A stretch of DNA of 64,000 bases from Winogradskyella aurantia (GTDB lineage Bacteria; Bacteroidota; Bacteroidia; Flavobacteriales; Flavobacteriaceae): the NCBI RefSeq assembly GCF_002266855.1, contig NZ_NGJN01000004.1, positions 1-64,000 of the forward strand. Direction: 5' to 3'. Below the pieces are notes generated by a model. The model worked only from the letters and a program-made list of their open reading frames with translations. It was not told where the DNA came from and ran no database searches. Below are positions 14,054-23,779 of this stretch, one piece after another. The translations under genes were made by a program, and so were the position numbers. How positions within the stretch are numbered: position 1 is the stretch's first letter; the number at the start of each line of letters is the position of its first letter.

Positions 14054-14341
14054 TTACTCTTGTACTTCAACTATCGCTTCAATGGCCTCGGCCAAATCAA
14101 AGTCTTTTTGGGTAACGCCATCTGCATCATGGGTAGATAAGGAGATGCGTAATACATTGTAGACATTGCTCCAGTTGGGGTGATGATTTTGGGCTTCGCA
14201 CTCAAAGGCAATGCGGCTCATGGCACTAAAACAATCCTTGAAGTTTTCAAATTCAAATTCTGCATTTAAGGCGTTATCGTAATAATCCCAATCCGGAAAA
14301 CGAAGTAATTTTTTTTCTATAATGGCGTCATCTAGTTTCAT
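14054..14341 (-). CDS. 4a-hydroxytetrahydrobiopterin dehydratase (pterin carbinolamine dehydratase)
   Basis: A small enzyme of 95 residues that removes water from 4a-hydroxy-tetrahydropterin to recycle the cofactor of aromatic amino acid hydroxylases. The active-site block ECEAQNHHPNWSNVYN (about 49-64) has the paired histidines and tryptophan typical of the family, and LSTHDADGVTQKDFDLA near the C-terminus has the third conserved histidine. Length is normal for a bacterial PCD. No phenylalanine hydroxylase gene is in the window. Confidence 0.92.
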   Translation of the reverse strand: MKLDDAIIEKKLLRFPDWDYYDNALNAEFEFENFKDCFSAMSRIAFECEAQNHHPNWSNVYNVLRISLSTHDADGVTQKDFDLAEAIEAIVEVQE

Positions 14342-14396
14342 ATAATTCCAATTTTATGTTATAGGAAAAATAGGCAATTATACCAAGCTTGACAAA

Positions 14397-15227
14397 TTAT
14401 TTCTGAAGTTCTTCCAACACTTGTTGGCTGGTAATCTGAAGGTGCTTTGGTAACTTATTGAACTTGGGCAATACTGCCAGATACCGGTCTTCATTAGTGG
14501 TGTACACATGCTTCATCAAAACCTTTTGCCCCGTGAGCAAGGTGATGACATCTTCGATAAATTCATCATGGTGCACTAGATCGGTACTGCCCAAATGAAA
14601 AATACCGGTTTTATTACGGTTGATGATGTAATGGATCTGTTGGGTCACCTTTTTGTCCAAGGTGACGTTCATTATCAGATTTGGGAAAATCTCCACAGGC
14701 TCCTTTTGCTCTATTTGCTGCTTTATATCTAAAATCCGTGGACAGTTAGGTCCAAAGACCATAGGCAAGCGCAAGATGGCGACTTGCTTTTTGGGCAAGC
14801 GCAAGAGCATATTTTCAATCTTAATCTTAAAATGACCGTAAATACTGTGGCTTAAGGTTTTGTCTAGCTCATAGCTAGGGTACTTACTGTAGGCGTCAAA
14901 AGCGTTGGCCGAAGACAAAAAGATAAGTTTGGTGTTGTATTGTACGGCGTATTCCGCAACGTGTTGGTGCGCTATGGTTTGCGCATGGAAATCACCGCGC
15001 AAGGCGGAAATAACAATGGAGGGCCTGCACGCTTCAAGGATTTCATAGACATCATCCTCTTCAACATTGTATTGAAAGAACTGTTTGTTCCTTTCAAACT
15101 CAGAGGTGGATGTCCTGTAGGTACCGTAGGTTCTAAAATAGGGGCCTAACTCCTTATAAATGGCATGACCTAAAAAGCCACTGGCGCCAAGAATTAAAAT
15201 ACGATGTTTCTCTGGGGCTTTCTTCAT
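14397..15227 (-). CDS. NAD(P)-dependent SDR-type reductase/epimerase (RmlD-like)
   Basis: A cytoplasmic protein of 276 residues. The N-terminal ILILGASGFLGHAIYKEL (9-26) is the glycine-rich dinucleotide-binding motif GxxGxxG. SSANAFD and YELDKTLSHS in the middle resemble the S...YxxxK region, although the lysine is displaced, and PMVFGPNCPRI near residue 155 is the usual RmlD/NmrA substrate-side loop. It resembles dTDP-4-dehydrorhamnose reductases and related extended short-chain dehydrogenases, but no rhamnose cluster is nearby, so the substrate is open. It lies 28 bp downstream of gcvT in the same direction. Confidence 0.75.
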   Translation of the reverse strand: MKKAPEKHRILILGASGFLGHAIYKELGPYFRTYGTYRTSTSEFERNKQFFQYNVEEDDVYEILEACRPSIVISALRGDFHAQTIAHQHVAEYAVQYNTKLIFLSSANAFDAYSKYPSYELDKTLSHSIYGHFKIKIENMLLRLPKKQVAILRLPMVFGPNCPRILDIKQQIEQKEPVEIFPNLIMNVTLDKKVTQQIHYIINRNKTGIFHLGSTDLVHHDEFIEDVITLLTGQKVLMKHVYTTNEDRYLAVLPKFNKLPKHLQITSQQVLEELQK

Positions 15228-15254
15228 TAATCCTACATCATTTACTATAAATTA

Positions 15255-16340
15255 TTAGTTGCCTTTGTAAAAGGGCAATTTCACCACAGTTGCGGGTATG
15301 GCCTTTTGACGTACCTGGATGTATATTTTACTGCCAAAATCTGAAAATAACGGCGATACATAGCCCAAACCTATACCTTTCTTAAGGCTAGGGGACATCG
15401 TACCCGAAGTGACCTTACCAATGGGTTTGCCGTCTTGGTCTACAATGTCATAACCACGTCTTGGAACGCCTTTTTCATTCAGTTCAAAGGCTACGAGCTT
15501 TCTGTCAAGGATACGCTTTTTCTGTTCGGACAGATTTTCAGAACTGGTGAAGGACTTGGTAAACTTAACGATCCATCCCAAACCGGCTTCAAAAGGGGAG
15601 GTGGTATCATCTATATCGTTGCCGTAAAGACTATAGCCCATTTCCAAACGCAAGGTGTCCCGAGCAGCCAAACCAATAGGCTTAATGCCGTAAGGCTTAC
15701 CGGCCTCCATTACCTTATCCCATATTTGCTTAACCTCTTCGTTTTTGCAGTAGATTTCAAACCCGCCACTTCCGGTATATCCCGTAGCCGAAATAATAAC
15801 ATGGTCTATACCCGCAAAATCACCGACAATAAAATTGTAAAAGCCTATTTGAAACAAATCGTGAGACGATAGGGTCTGCATAGCCTCAACCGCCTTTGGT
15901 CCTTGAATGGCCAATAGGGCATAGTCGTCACTTAGGTTACGCATTGTTGCGCCAACATCATTCTTTGAGGAGATAAAGGCCCAATCCTTTTCAATATTAG
16001 AGGCGTTAACCACCAGTAAATAGGTCTCCTCTTTTACTTTGTACACGATTAAATCATCGACAATACCACCATTGTCATTAGGGATACAGCTGTACTGTGC
16101 TTTGCCAATCGTTAATTTGGCAGCGTCATTACTTGTAACCTTCTGAACTAAATCCAAAGCCCGAGGTCCTTCAATTAAAAATTCGCCCATATGCGACACA
16201 TCAAAAACACCCACCGAGTTGCGTACGGTTTCGTGTTCAATATTAACCCCTTCGTATTGCACGGGCATAGAGTAGCCCGCAAAAGGTACCATTTTAGCAC
16301 CTAGGGCAATATGGGTTTCAGTTAAAGCTGTGGTCTTCAT
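15255..16340 (-). CDS. gcvT: aminomethyltransferase, glycine cleavage T-protein
   Basis: GcvT, about 361 residues, which moves the aminomethyl unit from the lipoylated H-protein to tetrahydrofolate. The start [10 protein letters not shown] fits the family ([24 protein letters not shown] follows directly); an upstream in-frame Met adds eight poorly conserved residues. Conserved blocks: [10 protein letters not shown] (folate side), catalytic [44 protein letters not shown], and the C-terminal barrel with [21 protein letters not shown]. Full length. The genes for the P and H proteins are not in the window, as is usual in Flavobacteriia. Confidence 0.96.
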   Translation of the reverse strand: MKTTALTETHIALGAKMVPFAGYSMPVQYEGVNIEHETVRNSVGVFDVSHMGEFLIEGPRALDLVQKVTSNDAAKLTIGKAQYSCIPNDNGGIVDDLIVYKVKEETYLLVVNASNIEKDWAFISSKNDVGATMRNLSDDYALLAIQGPKAVEAMQTLSSHDLFQIGFYNFIVGDFAGIDHVIISATGYTGSGGFEIYCKNEEVKQIWDKVMEAGKPYGIKPIGLAARDTLRLEMGYSLYGNDIDDTTSPFEAGLGWIVKFTKSFTSSENLSEQKKRILDRKLVAFELNEKGVPRRGYDIVDQDGKPIGKVTSGTMSPSLKKGIGLGYVSPLFSDFGSKIYIQVRQKAIPATVVKLPFYKGN

Positions 16341-16430
16341 ATGTGATGATTTTTTTAATTTCAATGCGCAAAATTAAGGAAATTTTATGGCTTAACTTTA
16401 TATTTTAAAGGTTTACAAAAAGCAATAAAA

Positions 16431-16454
16431 AAACCACCTGAAAATGGTGGTTTT
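16431..16454. terminator. bidirectional terminator hairpin
   Basis: AAACCACC (16431-16438) and GGTGGTTT (16446-16453) pair across a 7-base loop. A-rich bases before and T-rich bases after give a U-tract in both directions. It ends the outer-membrane protein gene on the minus strand. Confidence 0.7.
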
Positions 16455-16475
16455 ATCTATATTATAAGCTACTGA

Positions 16476-16952
16476 TCAGAACTGGTAACGTATCCCTAAA
16501 GCGATATCAAAATCCAAATCGTCATTAAAATTTCCCAATCCTAATTCTGGCCTAAAATCCAAGGACAGCAATAAAGGGATATCAAAATTATATTCAATAC
16601 CAATATTTCCGGCTATAAAAACAAAAGTTTCGTCATCAATACGGTTGTCATCAAAATCGTAGGACGCAATACCAGCACCAGGCCCGGCGTACCAGTTAAA
16701 GTTACCATCTAATTGCCAAACCCAATGGTAGAGTCCGGTGAGTTTAAAACCATCATAATCGCTGCCACTACGCCAGCCTAAGTCCAATTCAAGCCTATTG
16801 TTATCGCCTAAGGCACGTTGATAGGAGACCTCGGCACCAAAACCGTCACTGTCGCCAAGCCTAAGACCTATGGCATTATCAGCTATCTCTTGTGCGCTTA
16901 TAAATGTAAATCCGACAAAAAGGGCAAGAATGGAAAAAATCAATTGTTTCAT
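16476..16952 (-). CDS. small outer-membrane beta-barrel protein
   Basis: A protein of about 158 residues starting at MKQLIFSIL, which gives a clean cleavable signal peptide (GFTFISAQE); an upstream in-frame Met would bury the signal behind 26 residues. The mature part alternates hydrophobic and polar residues with glycine/aspartate turns (ERLGDSDGFGAEVSYQRAL, LELDLGWRSGSDYDGF) and ends in phenylalanine (IRYQF), the outer-membrane insertion signal of beta barrels. It fits an eight-stranded OmpW/opacity-like barrel with unknown role. Divergent from the FAD/Fe-S gene. Confidence 0.75.
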   Translation of the reverse strand: MKQLIFSILALFVGFTFISAQEIADNAIGLRLGDSDGFGAEVSYQRALGDNNRLELDLGWRSGSDYDGFKLTGLYHWVWQLDGNFNWYAGPGAGIASYDFDDNRIDDETFVFIAGNIGIEYNFDIPLLLSLDFRPELGLGNFNDDLDFDIALGIRYQF

Positions 16953-17058
16953 TGTTTCTCGTTTTTTAAAAGAATGAATTATAACGTACAAAAATAACGT
17001 TATTAATGCATTTATATTGGAATTCTTCATAGTTTTATAAGCATTTTATCTGCAGAAT

Positions 17059-19986
17059 ATGGCGCAAAACATCAGATTGGAAACCCTAAAATCCCAACTT
17101 AAGGGCGAATTGTATTTTGATGACTTAATGCGACGATTGTATGCCACTGATGCCTCCGTCTACAGAAAATTACCCCTCGCCGTGGCCTATCCGAAAGACG
17201 ACGCAGATATTAAGACCATTATTGATTTTGCAAGGTCTAACCAAACATCGCTAATACCACGAACAGCAGGAACCTCCCTTGCAGGGCAATGTGTTGGAGA
17301 GGGCATAGTTGTAGACGTGTCGAGACACTTCACTAGAATTATAGATATAGATGCAGTGAACAAAACCGTAACGGTACAGCCAGGTGTTATAAGAGATGAA
17401 CTTAACAATATACTAAAACCCTACGGTCTGTTTTTTGGGCCCAATACGTCAACCTCTAACCGTTGTATGATTGGCGGTATGGTTGGTAATAATTCCTCTG
17501 GGACCACCTCCATTAAGTATGGTGTTACCAGAGATAAGGTCCTTGCCCTAAAAACCATTTTAAGCGATGGAAGTTCAGTGGAATTCAAAGCCTTGTCAGA
17601 GAAGGCCTTTCATGAAAAACTGAGATTAGACAACTTGGAAGGTCAAATCTATAGCACTGTTTTTAAAGCCTTGGCGCCTAAGGAAAATCAAGAGCAAATC
17701 ATTGAACAGTTTCCCAAGCCTAGCATACATCGCCGAAATACAGGTTATGCCATAGACGCACTCATAAAATCCGTACCCTTTTCAGACGATGACAGCGCAC
17801 CCCATTTTAATATGTGCCAGCTGTTATCGGGCAGTGAGGGCACACTGGCCTTTACCACTGAAATTAAACTGCAACTTGACGATTTGCCGCCGCCTGAATC
17901 TGCCATGGTAGCACTTCATTTCGCAACTATTGAAGATTGCCTTAAGGCGGTAAAAACAGCTATGCAGCACAATCTGCATACCTGCGAGATGATGGACAGT
18001 ACTATTTTAAATCTCACCAAGCACAATAAAACCCAGCAAGAAAATAGACAATTTATAATTGGCACTCCTGCTGCTATTTTGATGTGTGAGCTAAAATCCG
18101 TTGACCAAGAGACTTTGCAAACACAAATAGAACATTTTGTCAATACCTTTAAGGGTAAAGACCTGAGCTATGCGGAAGTGGTTTTGGAGGGTGAAGACAT
18201 TGACAAGGCGCTTGAATTGAGAAAAGCGGGCTTAGGTCTTTTAGGCAATATGATAGGCGATAAGAAGGCTGTAGCTTGTATTGAAGATACAGCGGTAGCG
18301 CTTGAAGATTTAGAGCCCTATATCAGCGAGTTCACCGAATTGATGAGAACCTATGGGCAAAACGCCGTGTATTACGCCCATGCTGGTGCTGGCGAGTTGC
18401 ACTTAAGACCAATTCTCGATCTGAAACAAGCTAAAGACGTTGAGCTATTTAGGCAAATCACAACCGATGTGGCCAAACTGGTAAAGTCTTACAACGGATC
18501 CATGTCTGGGGAACACGGCGATGGTATAGTGCGTGCGGAGTTTATTCCTTTTATGATAGGAGAGGCCAATTATGCACTTTTAAAACAAATAAAAACGGCG
18601 TTTGATCCAAATAATGTATTCAATCCTGGTAAAATAGTGGAGGCCTATGCCATGGATAAGGATCTACGTTATGAACCAGAGCGTAAGGAACCTCAAATAA
18701 AGACCCTACTGGATTTTTCAGGTTCTATGGGAATTCTAAGAGAGGCGGAAAAATGTAACGGTTCTGGGGATTGCAGAAAATTGCCGGAGTTTGGAGGTAC
18801 CATGTGCCCGAGTTATAGGGCAACACGAGAGGAAAAGGATACCACAAGGGCAAGGGCCAATGCCCTGCGTGAATTTTTGACGCATTCAGATAAAATCAAC
18901 CGTTTTAACCATGAGGAGCTCAAGGAGGTGTTTGATTTGTGCTTGAGCTGTAAGGCTTGTGCCAGTGAATGCCCGAGCAGTGTAGATGTAGCTGCGCTTA
19001 AAGCAGAGTTTCAATACCAATATCAAAAGGCCAATGGTGTGAGTCTAAGGACGAGGCTATTTGCTCATAACAACAAATTGAATGGCCTTGGCAGTCGCTT
19101 TCCAAAACTGACCAACGCTATATTTTCTAACCTTATAACGGGGAATATAATTAAGTCGTTAGCTGGTATTGCCAAAAAAAGACAGCTTCCTTTAGTGTCA
19201 ATTAAAAGTTTAGATAAAGCGTATCAAAAAATTAAAAATGAGTTAGTTATAAATAATTATATAAAGGAGGTATATATTTTTAACGATGAGTTTACCAATT
19301 ATTTGGATACAAGCATTGGACTAGATGCCATAAGCCTTTTGACAAGACTGAACTACAAGGTCAATATCATTCAAAATGTAGAGTCCGGTAGAGCTATGAT
19401 TTCCCAAGGCTATCTTGAAATGGCACAAAAACACTGTAATCAAAATATCGCCCTTTATAAGGATGTAATTTCTACCGATACGCCCTTAATAGGTATAGAA
19501 CCATCCGCCATTTTAACTTTTAGGGATGAGTATCTCAAACTCGCCGATGATATGGATACGGCTAAATCCATAGCATCAAACACCTTTCTCATTGAAGAGT
19601 TTATCCAGAAAGAGATAGAACTAGGCCATATTAAGGCTAATCAATTCACAACAGAAGAAAAAGTCATTAAATTCCACGGGCACTGCCATCAGAAGGCCTT
19701 GTCTAATCAAAAGTCTAGTTTTGACATCCTCAATTTGCCAAAAAACTACAAGGTGACCATAATTCCTAGTGGCTGCTGTGGTATGGCGGGGAGCTTTGGT
19801 TATGAAAAAGAACACTACGACGTGAGTATGGCCGTGGGTGAGCAAACCTTGTTTCCAGCGGTGCGCAAAGCATCGGAAAATATTATCATCGCTGCCAATG
19901 GCACCAGTTGCCGGCATCAAATCAAGGACGGTACAGGACGTATGGCCCAACATCCGATAACGATTCTCAAGGAAGCGCTTTTGTAG
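17059..19986 (+). CDS. FAD- and (Fe-S)-binding oxidoreductase (YdiJ/D-lactate dehydrogenase-like)
   Basis: A fusion of 975 residues. Residues 30-550 are a VAO-type FAD domain (PRTAGTSLAGQCVGEGIVVDVS, GGMVGNNSSGTTSIKYG, later AHAGAGELHLRP and GSMSGEHGDGIVR). Residues 570-680 hold two Fe-S cluster motifs (CNGSGDCRK...MCPSYRATREEKDTTRARAN and CLSCKACASECPS). The C-terminus has CCG-type segments (HGHCHQKAL, PSGCCGMAGSFGYE). This is the glycolate oxidase GlcD plus GlcF arrangement in one chain, as in YdiJ and some D-lactate or D-2-hydroxyglutarate dehydrogenases. It probably oxidises a D-2-hydroxyacid and passes electrons to the quinone pool. The precise substrate is not evident. Confidence 0.88.
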   Translation: MAQNIRLETLKSQLKGELYFDDLMRRLYATDASVYRKLPLAVAYPKDDADIKTIIDFARSNQTSLIPRTAGTSLAGQCVGEGIVVDVSRHFTRIIDIDAVNKTVTVQPGVIRDELNNILKPYGLFFGPNTSTSNRCMIGGMVGNNSSGTTSIKYGVTRDKVLALKTILSDGSSVEFKALSEKAFHEKLRLDNLEGQIYSTVFKALAPKENQEQIIEQFPKPSIHRRNTGYAIDALIKSVPFSDDDSAPHFNMCQLLSGSEGTLAFTTEIKLQLDDLPPPESAMVALHFATIEDCLKAVKTAMQHNLHTCEMMDSTILNLTKHNKTQQENRQFIIGTPAAILMCELKSVDQETLQTQIEHFVNTFKGKDLSYAEVVLEGEDIDKALELRKAGLGLLGNMIGDKKAVACIEDTAVALEDLEPYISEFTELMRTYGQNAVYYAHAGAGELHLRPILDLKQAKDVELFRQITTDVAKLVKSYNGSMSGEHGDGIVRAEFIPFMIGEANYALLKQIKTAFDPNNVFNPGKIVEAYAMDKDLRYEPERKEPQIKTLLDFSGSMGILREAEKCNGSGDCRKLPEFGGTMCPSYRATREEKDTTRARANALREFLTHSDKINRFNHEELKEVFDLCLSCKACASECPSSVDVAALKAEFQYQYQKANGVSLRTRLFAHNNKLNGLGSRFPKLTNAIFSNLITGNIIKSLAGIAKKRQLPLVSIKSLDKAYQKIKNELVINNYIKEVYIFNDEFTNYLDTSIGLDAISLLTRLNYKVNIIQNVESGRAMISQGYLEMAQKHCNQNIALYKDVISTDTPLIGIEPSAILTFRDEYLKLADDMDTAKSIASNTFLIEEFIQKEIELGHIKANQFTTEEKVIKFHGHCHQKALSNQKSSFDILNLPKNYKVTIIPSGCCGMAGSFGYEKEHYDVSMAVGEQTLFPAVRKASENIIIAANGTSCRHQIKDGTGRMAQHPITILKEALL

Positions 19987-19990
19987 TTAC

Positions 19991-20842
19991 TTAGGCTTTT
20001 TTGTTTTTGTTTGGAGACTTAACTATAGTGATGGCCGCAATTAAATCCTTAACAGTCATGTCCTTTAGTTCCTCATCAGCAAAAAAAGGGGAGAGTTTAT
20101 CCTTATTGTAATTGTATATTTTCCAGCGTTTGAATTGGTATTCCAATGCCGTGAAGTTTTCTACCCAATCACCGGAATTTAAATAGGTGGTTGTACCGTG
20201 CTTATTTTCCATCACCAACATCTTCGGTTGGTGGATATGGCCACACACTACATAATCATAACCGTTTTCAATAGCGAGATCTGCCGCAACCTTTTCAAAA
20301 TCCTTCACATACTTTACGGCACTCTTTACACTATTTTTAATTTGTTTTGAAAGCGAATAACGCTCCTTGCCCAGTTTTTCAAGTCCCCAGTTCACAAAGC
20401 GATTAAGAAGTGTCAGCACATCGTACCCCCAGCCTCCCAATTTAGCGAGCCACTTGGCATTCTGGATGGAAATGTCAAAGACATCACCGTGAAAGAACCA
20501 GGCTTTTTTACCATCTAGCTCTAGAACGAGCTTATTTACGATAGAGATGTTGCCAATAGATGTATCGGCGAACTTACGTAGCATTTCATCATGGTTGCCG
20601 GTAATGTAATAAACCTCTGTACCGTCTGCTGCAAAATCCATGATTTTTTTGATCACGCTTAGATGCGATTTGGGAAAATACCGTTTTTTAAATTGCCAAA
20701 TATCTACAATATCACCATTGAGTATTAATTTCTTAGGCTCAATACTGCTCAGATAGGTTAAAAGCTGTTTGGCATGGCACCCGTAGGTGCCAAGATGGAT
20801 GTCGGAAATGACGGCTATTTCTACTTTTCGCTTTAGATTCAC
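19991..20842 (-). CDS. UDP-2,3-diacylglucosamine diphosphatase-like metallophosphoesterase
   Basis: A calcineurin-type phosphoesterase of 283 residues with all metal-binding blocks: DIHLG (14-18), NGDIVD (40-45), GNHDEM, FFHGDVFD and CGHIHQP. The spacing and the KRYFPKSH and GWGYDVLTLLNR segments match the LpxH-like group that hydrolyses UDP-2,3-diacylglucosamine to lipid X in lipid A synthesis at the inner membrane face. It ends four bases from the convergent FAD/Fe-S gene. The LpxH assignment comes from family resemblance; related phosphoesterases of other function exist. Confidence 0.82.
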   Translation of the reverse strand: MNLKRKVEIAVISDIHLGTYGCHAKQLLTYLSSIEPKKLILNGDIVDIWQFKKRYFPKSHLSVIKKIMDFAADGTEVYYITGNHDEMLRKFADTSIGNISIVNKLVLELDGKKAWFFHGDVFDISIQNAKWLAKLGGWGYDVLTLLNRFVNWGLEKLGKERYSLSKQIKNSVKSAVKYVKDFEKVAADLAIENGYDYVVCGHIHQPKMLVMENKHGTTTYLNSGDWVENFTALEYQFKRWKIYNYNKDKLSPFFADEELKDMTVKDLIAAITIVKSPNKNKKA

Positions 20843-21049
20843 AGCAGGACTTTAATAATGCAAATAACATCATCTGTTATTACCTGATTATAAAGCCATA
20901 ATTAATTAACTATAAGCAAATTGTTATTAAATTGTTACGTTGTATTAAATTGATTTTAAGCACTCCAGACCCTATTTAATGTAGATTTAAAAGTCCTTGG
21001 GTTTTTCTTTCTGTGATAATACATTTACTTTAGCGGAAAATATAATTTA

Positions 21050-22120
21050 ATGGCAGGAAATACCTTCGGAAAATTATTTAAACTAACGACGTTTGGGGAA
21101 TCACATGGTGTCGCAATCGGTGGCATTATTGATGGCTGTCCGGCTGGCATTCCACTGGATTTTGAAGCGATACAGCAGGACATGCGTCGTAGAAAACCTG
21201 GGCAATCGAAGATAGTTACCCAGCGAAAGGAAGCCGATGAGGTAGAGTTTTATTCAGGTATTTTTGAAGGTGTTACCACAGGTACACCGATTGGTTTCGT
21301 TATTCATAACACCAATCAAAAATCCAAGGATTATTCACATATTAAAGACGTCTATCGTCCCAGTCATGCCGATTACACTTATGACAAAAAATACGGTGTA
21401 CGCGATTATAGAGGTGGAGGTCGCAGTTCGGCAAGGGAAACGGCTTGCCGTGTGGTTGCTGGCGCCATTGCGAAGCAAATGCTTGGCGAAATAAAAATTA
21501 ATGCCTTTACGTCCGCCGTTGGAACCATACAATTAAACACCCCTTACCAAGATTTAGATTTCAGTAAAATAGAATCTAATGTGATTCGTTGTCCAGATAC
21601 GGATTTGGCAGAACAAATGATAACACGTATCAATGAAGTAAAGAAGCAAGGCGATACGGTTGGTGGTGTGATTACCTGTGTGATTCAAAATGTACCGGCC
21701 GGTTTGGGAGAACCCGTTTTTGATAAACTCCATGCAGAACTCGGAAAAGCCATGCTCTCCATAAATGCCGTTAAAGGCTTTGAATACGGTAGCGGTTTTG
21801 AAGGTTCTAAAATGTTAGGGAGTGCCCATAACGATAAGTTCAATGCAGACGGTACAACACAAACCAATTTATCTGGTGGTGTACAAGGGGGAATTAGTAA
21901 CGGCATGGATATTTATTTTAACGTGGCCTTTAAGCCCGTTGCGACTACACTTCAAAAGCAGAACACCATAAATAGCGAAGGCAAAACCGTGGAAATGCAA
22001 GGAAAAGGCAGGCATGATCCTTGTGTGGTACCAAGAGCCGTACCCATTGTTGAGGCTATGGCGGCCTTGGTCATTGCAGATTACCAATTGCTACGTAGGC
22101 AGGAATCAAAGACATGGTAA
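21050..22120 (+). CDS. aroC: chorismate synthase
   Basis: A 356-residue enzyme that converts 5-enolpyruvylshikimate-3-phosphate to chorismate with reduced FMN, the last common step of aromatic amino acid synthesis. Signatures: [18 protein letters not shown] near the start, RRRPGQS-like [11 protein letters not shown], the [20 protein letters not shown] block near residue 122, and the C-terminal [20 protein letters not shown]. Full length and intact. The gene is preceded by a 208-bp AT-rich spacer and appears to be monocistronic. Confidence 0.97.
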   Translation: MAGNTFGKLFKLTTFGESHGVAIGGIIDGCPAGIPLDFEAIQQDMRRRKPGQSKIVTQRKEADEVEFYSGIFEGVTTGTPIGFVIHNTNQKSKDYSHIKDVYRPSHADYTYDKKYGVRDYRGGGRSSARETACRVVAGAIAKQMLGEIKINAFTSAVGTIQLNTPYQDLDFSKIESNVIRCPDTDLAEQMITRINEVKKQGDTVGGVITCVIQNVPAGLGEPVFDKLHAELGKAMLSINAVKGFEYGSGFEGSKMLGSAHNDKFNADGTTQTNLSGGVQGGISNGMDIYFNVAFKPVATTLQKQNTINSEGKTVEMQGKGRHDPCVVPRAVPIVEAMAALVIADYQLLRRQESKTW

Positions 22121-22245
22121 TTTTAAAATTACAAGCTTTAAAACAGCTTCTATTTTAGCGATGCGGATGAATACACTTTTTTACTGAAAAAGATATCATC
22201 CAACAGTATTACAAGGTGTAAAACACAACATAAGAATTATGAAAT

Positions 22246-22261
22246 GCCTGCTGTTGCAGGC
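22246..22261 (+). other. hairpin just before the symporter start codon
   Basis: GCCTGC and GCAGGC form a 6-bp perfect stem with a four-base loop, ending nine bases before the ATG. It would sit over the ribosome binding region of the symporter mRNA. No T-run follows, so it is not a simple terminator. Confidence 0.35.
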
Positions 22262-22270
22262 CTATAGCGT

Positions 22271-23716
22271 ATGAAAAAACTAGCATTACATTGGAAGATT
22301 ATTATAGGAATGGTTCTCGGAATTATCTGGGCTTTGGTATCGAGCTCAATGGGTTGGAGCGCATTTACCATTAATTGGATCGATCCTTTTGGCACCATCT
22401 TTATAAATCTGTTAAAGCTTATCGCTGTTCCTTTGGTTTTGTTTTCCATAATTAGTGGTGTGGCCAATATTGGGGATCCTTCAAGTTTGGGTAGAATGGG
22501 AGGTAAGACCTTAGGGATTTATTTATTGACTACCATTATGGCAATTTCTTTAGGGTTGTTACTGGTAAACCTTGTAAAACCTGGTAAGCTCATGGACGAA
22601 CAAAGCCGGATAGACAACAGGATTTCCTACGAGATTTGGGCTGATGCAGAGGGCTATAAAATAAAGGACGGGATAAATTATCTTCAAAAACCTGAGTTTT
22701 TTAAGCGTGCCCAAGAAATCTCCGAACTGTCCAAAAGTCAGCTTCAAGAGGCCGCAGTAGCCGAGAAAATGGAAACGGTTAAAAAGCGAAAAGAAACTAC
22801 GCCATTACAGCCTTTGGTAGACATTGTGCCCAGCAATTTTTTCTATTCGCTATCCAATAACGGGCTTATGCTTCAAATTATATTTTTCGCTATCTTTTTT
22901 GGAGTCTGTTTGCTTTTTATTCCAACAGATAAATCCCAACCAGTTTTAAACATAGTAGATGGTATCAATGAGGTCTTTCTTAAGATGGTAGATATTGTTA
23001 TGCAAGCCGCTCCATTTTTTGTGTTTGCCTTATTGGCAGGTGTTGTAAGTAAAATGGCAGGGGATGATATTGGTAAGGTCGTTGAGATATTTAAAGGATT
23101 GAGTTGGTATTCCTTAACCGTTTTGGCAGGATTGCTTTTAATGATATTTGTGGTCTATCCTACGATTTTGAAGTTATTTGTAAAGAAAATACCGTATACC
23201 GGCTTTTTTAAATCTATGAGTCCGGCGCAAACCTTGGCATTTTCTACCTCTAGTAGTGCCGCTACACTTCCCGTAACCATGGAGTGTGTGGAACAGAACT
23301 TAGGGGTTAACAAAAAAATCAGCAGTTTTGTATTGCCTATTGGTGCTACGGTTAATATGGATGGTACCAGCCTCTACCAAGCGGTAGCGGTTATATTTCT
23401 GGCGCAAATGCACATGATCGATTTAACTCTTGGCCAGCAAATCACTGTGGTTTTAACCGCAACATTGGCCTCTATTGGTTCCGCAGCAGTACCCAGCGCA
23501 GGTTTGGTAATGCTAATCATTGTGTTGAGTTCGGTGGGCTTAAATCCGGCTTGGATTGCTATTATTTTTCCCGTAGATCGTATTTTAGACATGTTCAGAA
23601 CTGTAGTGAATGTTACGGGAGATGCTACGGTATGCTCCATTATTGCGGATGGCGAAGACATGCTAGACTACCAAGAGCATGAGAACCCGACACAAACCTT
23701 TGATTTGGATTCTTAA
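22271..23716 (+). CDS. dicarboxylate/amino acid:cation symporter (DAACS family)
   Basis: An inner-membrane carrier of 481 residues with about eight transmembrane helices and two re-entrant loops. Family signatures: the serine-rich hairpin AFSTSSSAATLP near residue 330, ATVNMDGTSLYQA (NMDGT motif), and the DRILDMFRTVVNVTGDA helix that binds the substrate amino and carboxyl groups. An extra hydrophilic stretch of about 70 residues at 115-190 (rich in Glu/Lys) is longer than in GltP or DctA. It takes up glutamate, aspartate or C4-dicarboxylates with Na+ or H+. The single gene lies between aroC and the ATP-grasp operon. Confidence 0.9.
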   Translation: MKKLALHWKIIIGMVLGIIWALVSSSMGWSAFTINWIDPFGTIFINLLKLIAVPLVLFSIISGVANIGDPSSLGRMGGKTLGIYLLTTIMAISLGLLLVNLVKPGKLMDEQSRIDNRISYEIWADAEGYKIKDGINYLQKPEFFKRAQEISELSKSQLQEAAVAEKMETVKKRKETTPLQPLVDIVPSNFFYSLSNNGLMLQIIFFAIFFGVCLLFIPTDKSQPVLNIVDGINEVFLKMVDIVMQAAPFFVFALLAGVVSKMAGDDIGKVVEIFKGLSWYSLTVLAGLLLMIFVVYPTILKLFVKKIPYTGFFKSMSPAQTLAFSTSSSAATLPVTMECVEQNLGVNKKISSFVLPIGATVNMDGTSLYQAVAVIFLAQMHMIDLTLGQQITVVLTATLASIGSAAVPSAGLVMLIIVLSSVGLNPAWIAIIFPVDRILDMFRTVVNVTGDATVCSIIADGEDMLDYQEHENPTQTFDLDS

Positions 23717-23779
23717 ATTTTTCAACCTCATTAAAAGTACTTAACTTTAAGTCCATAAAATCAGCCAAAATAAGATAAC

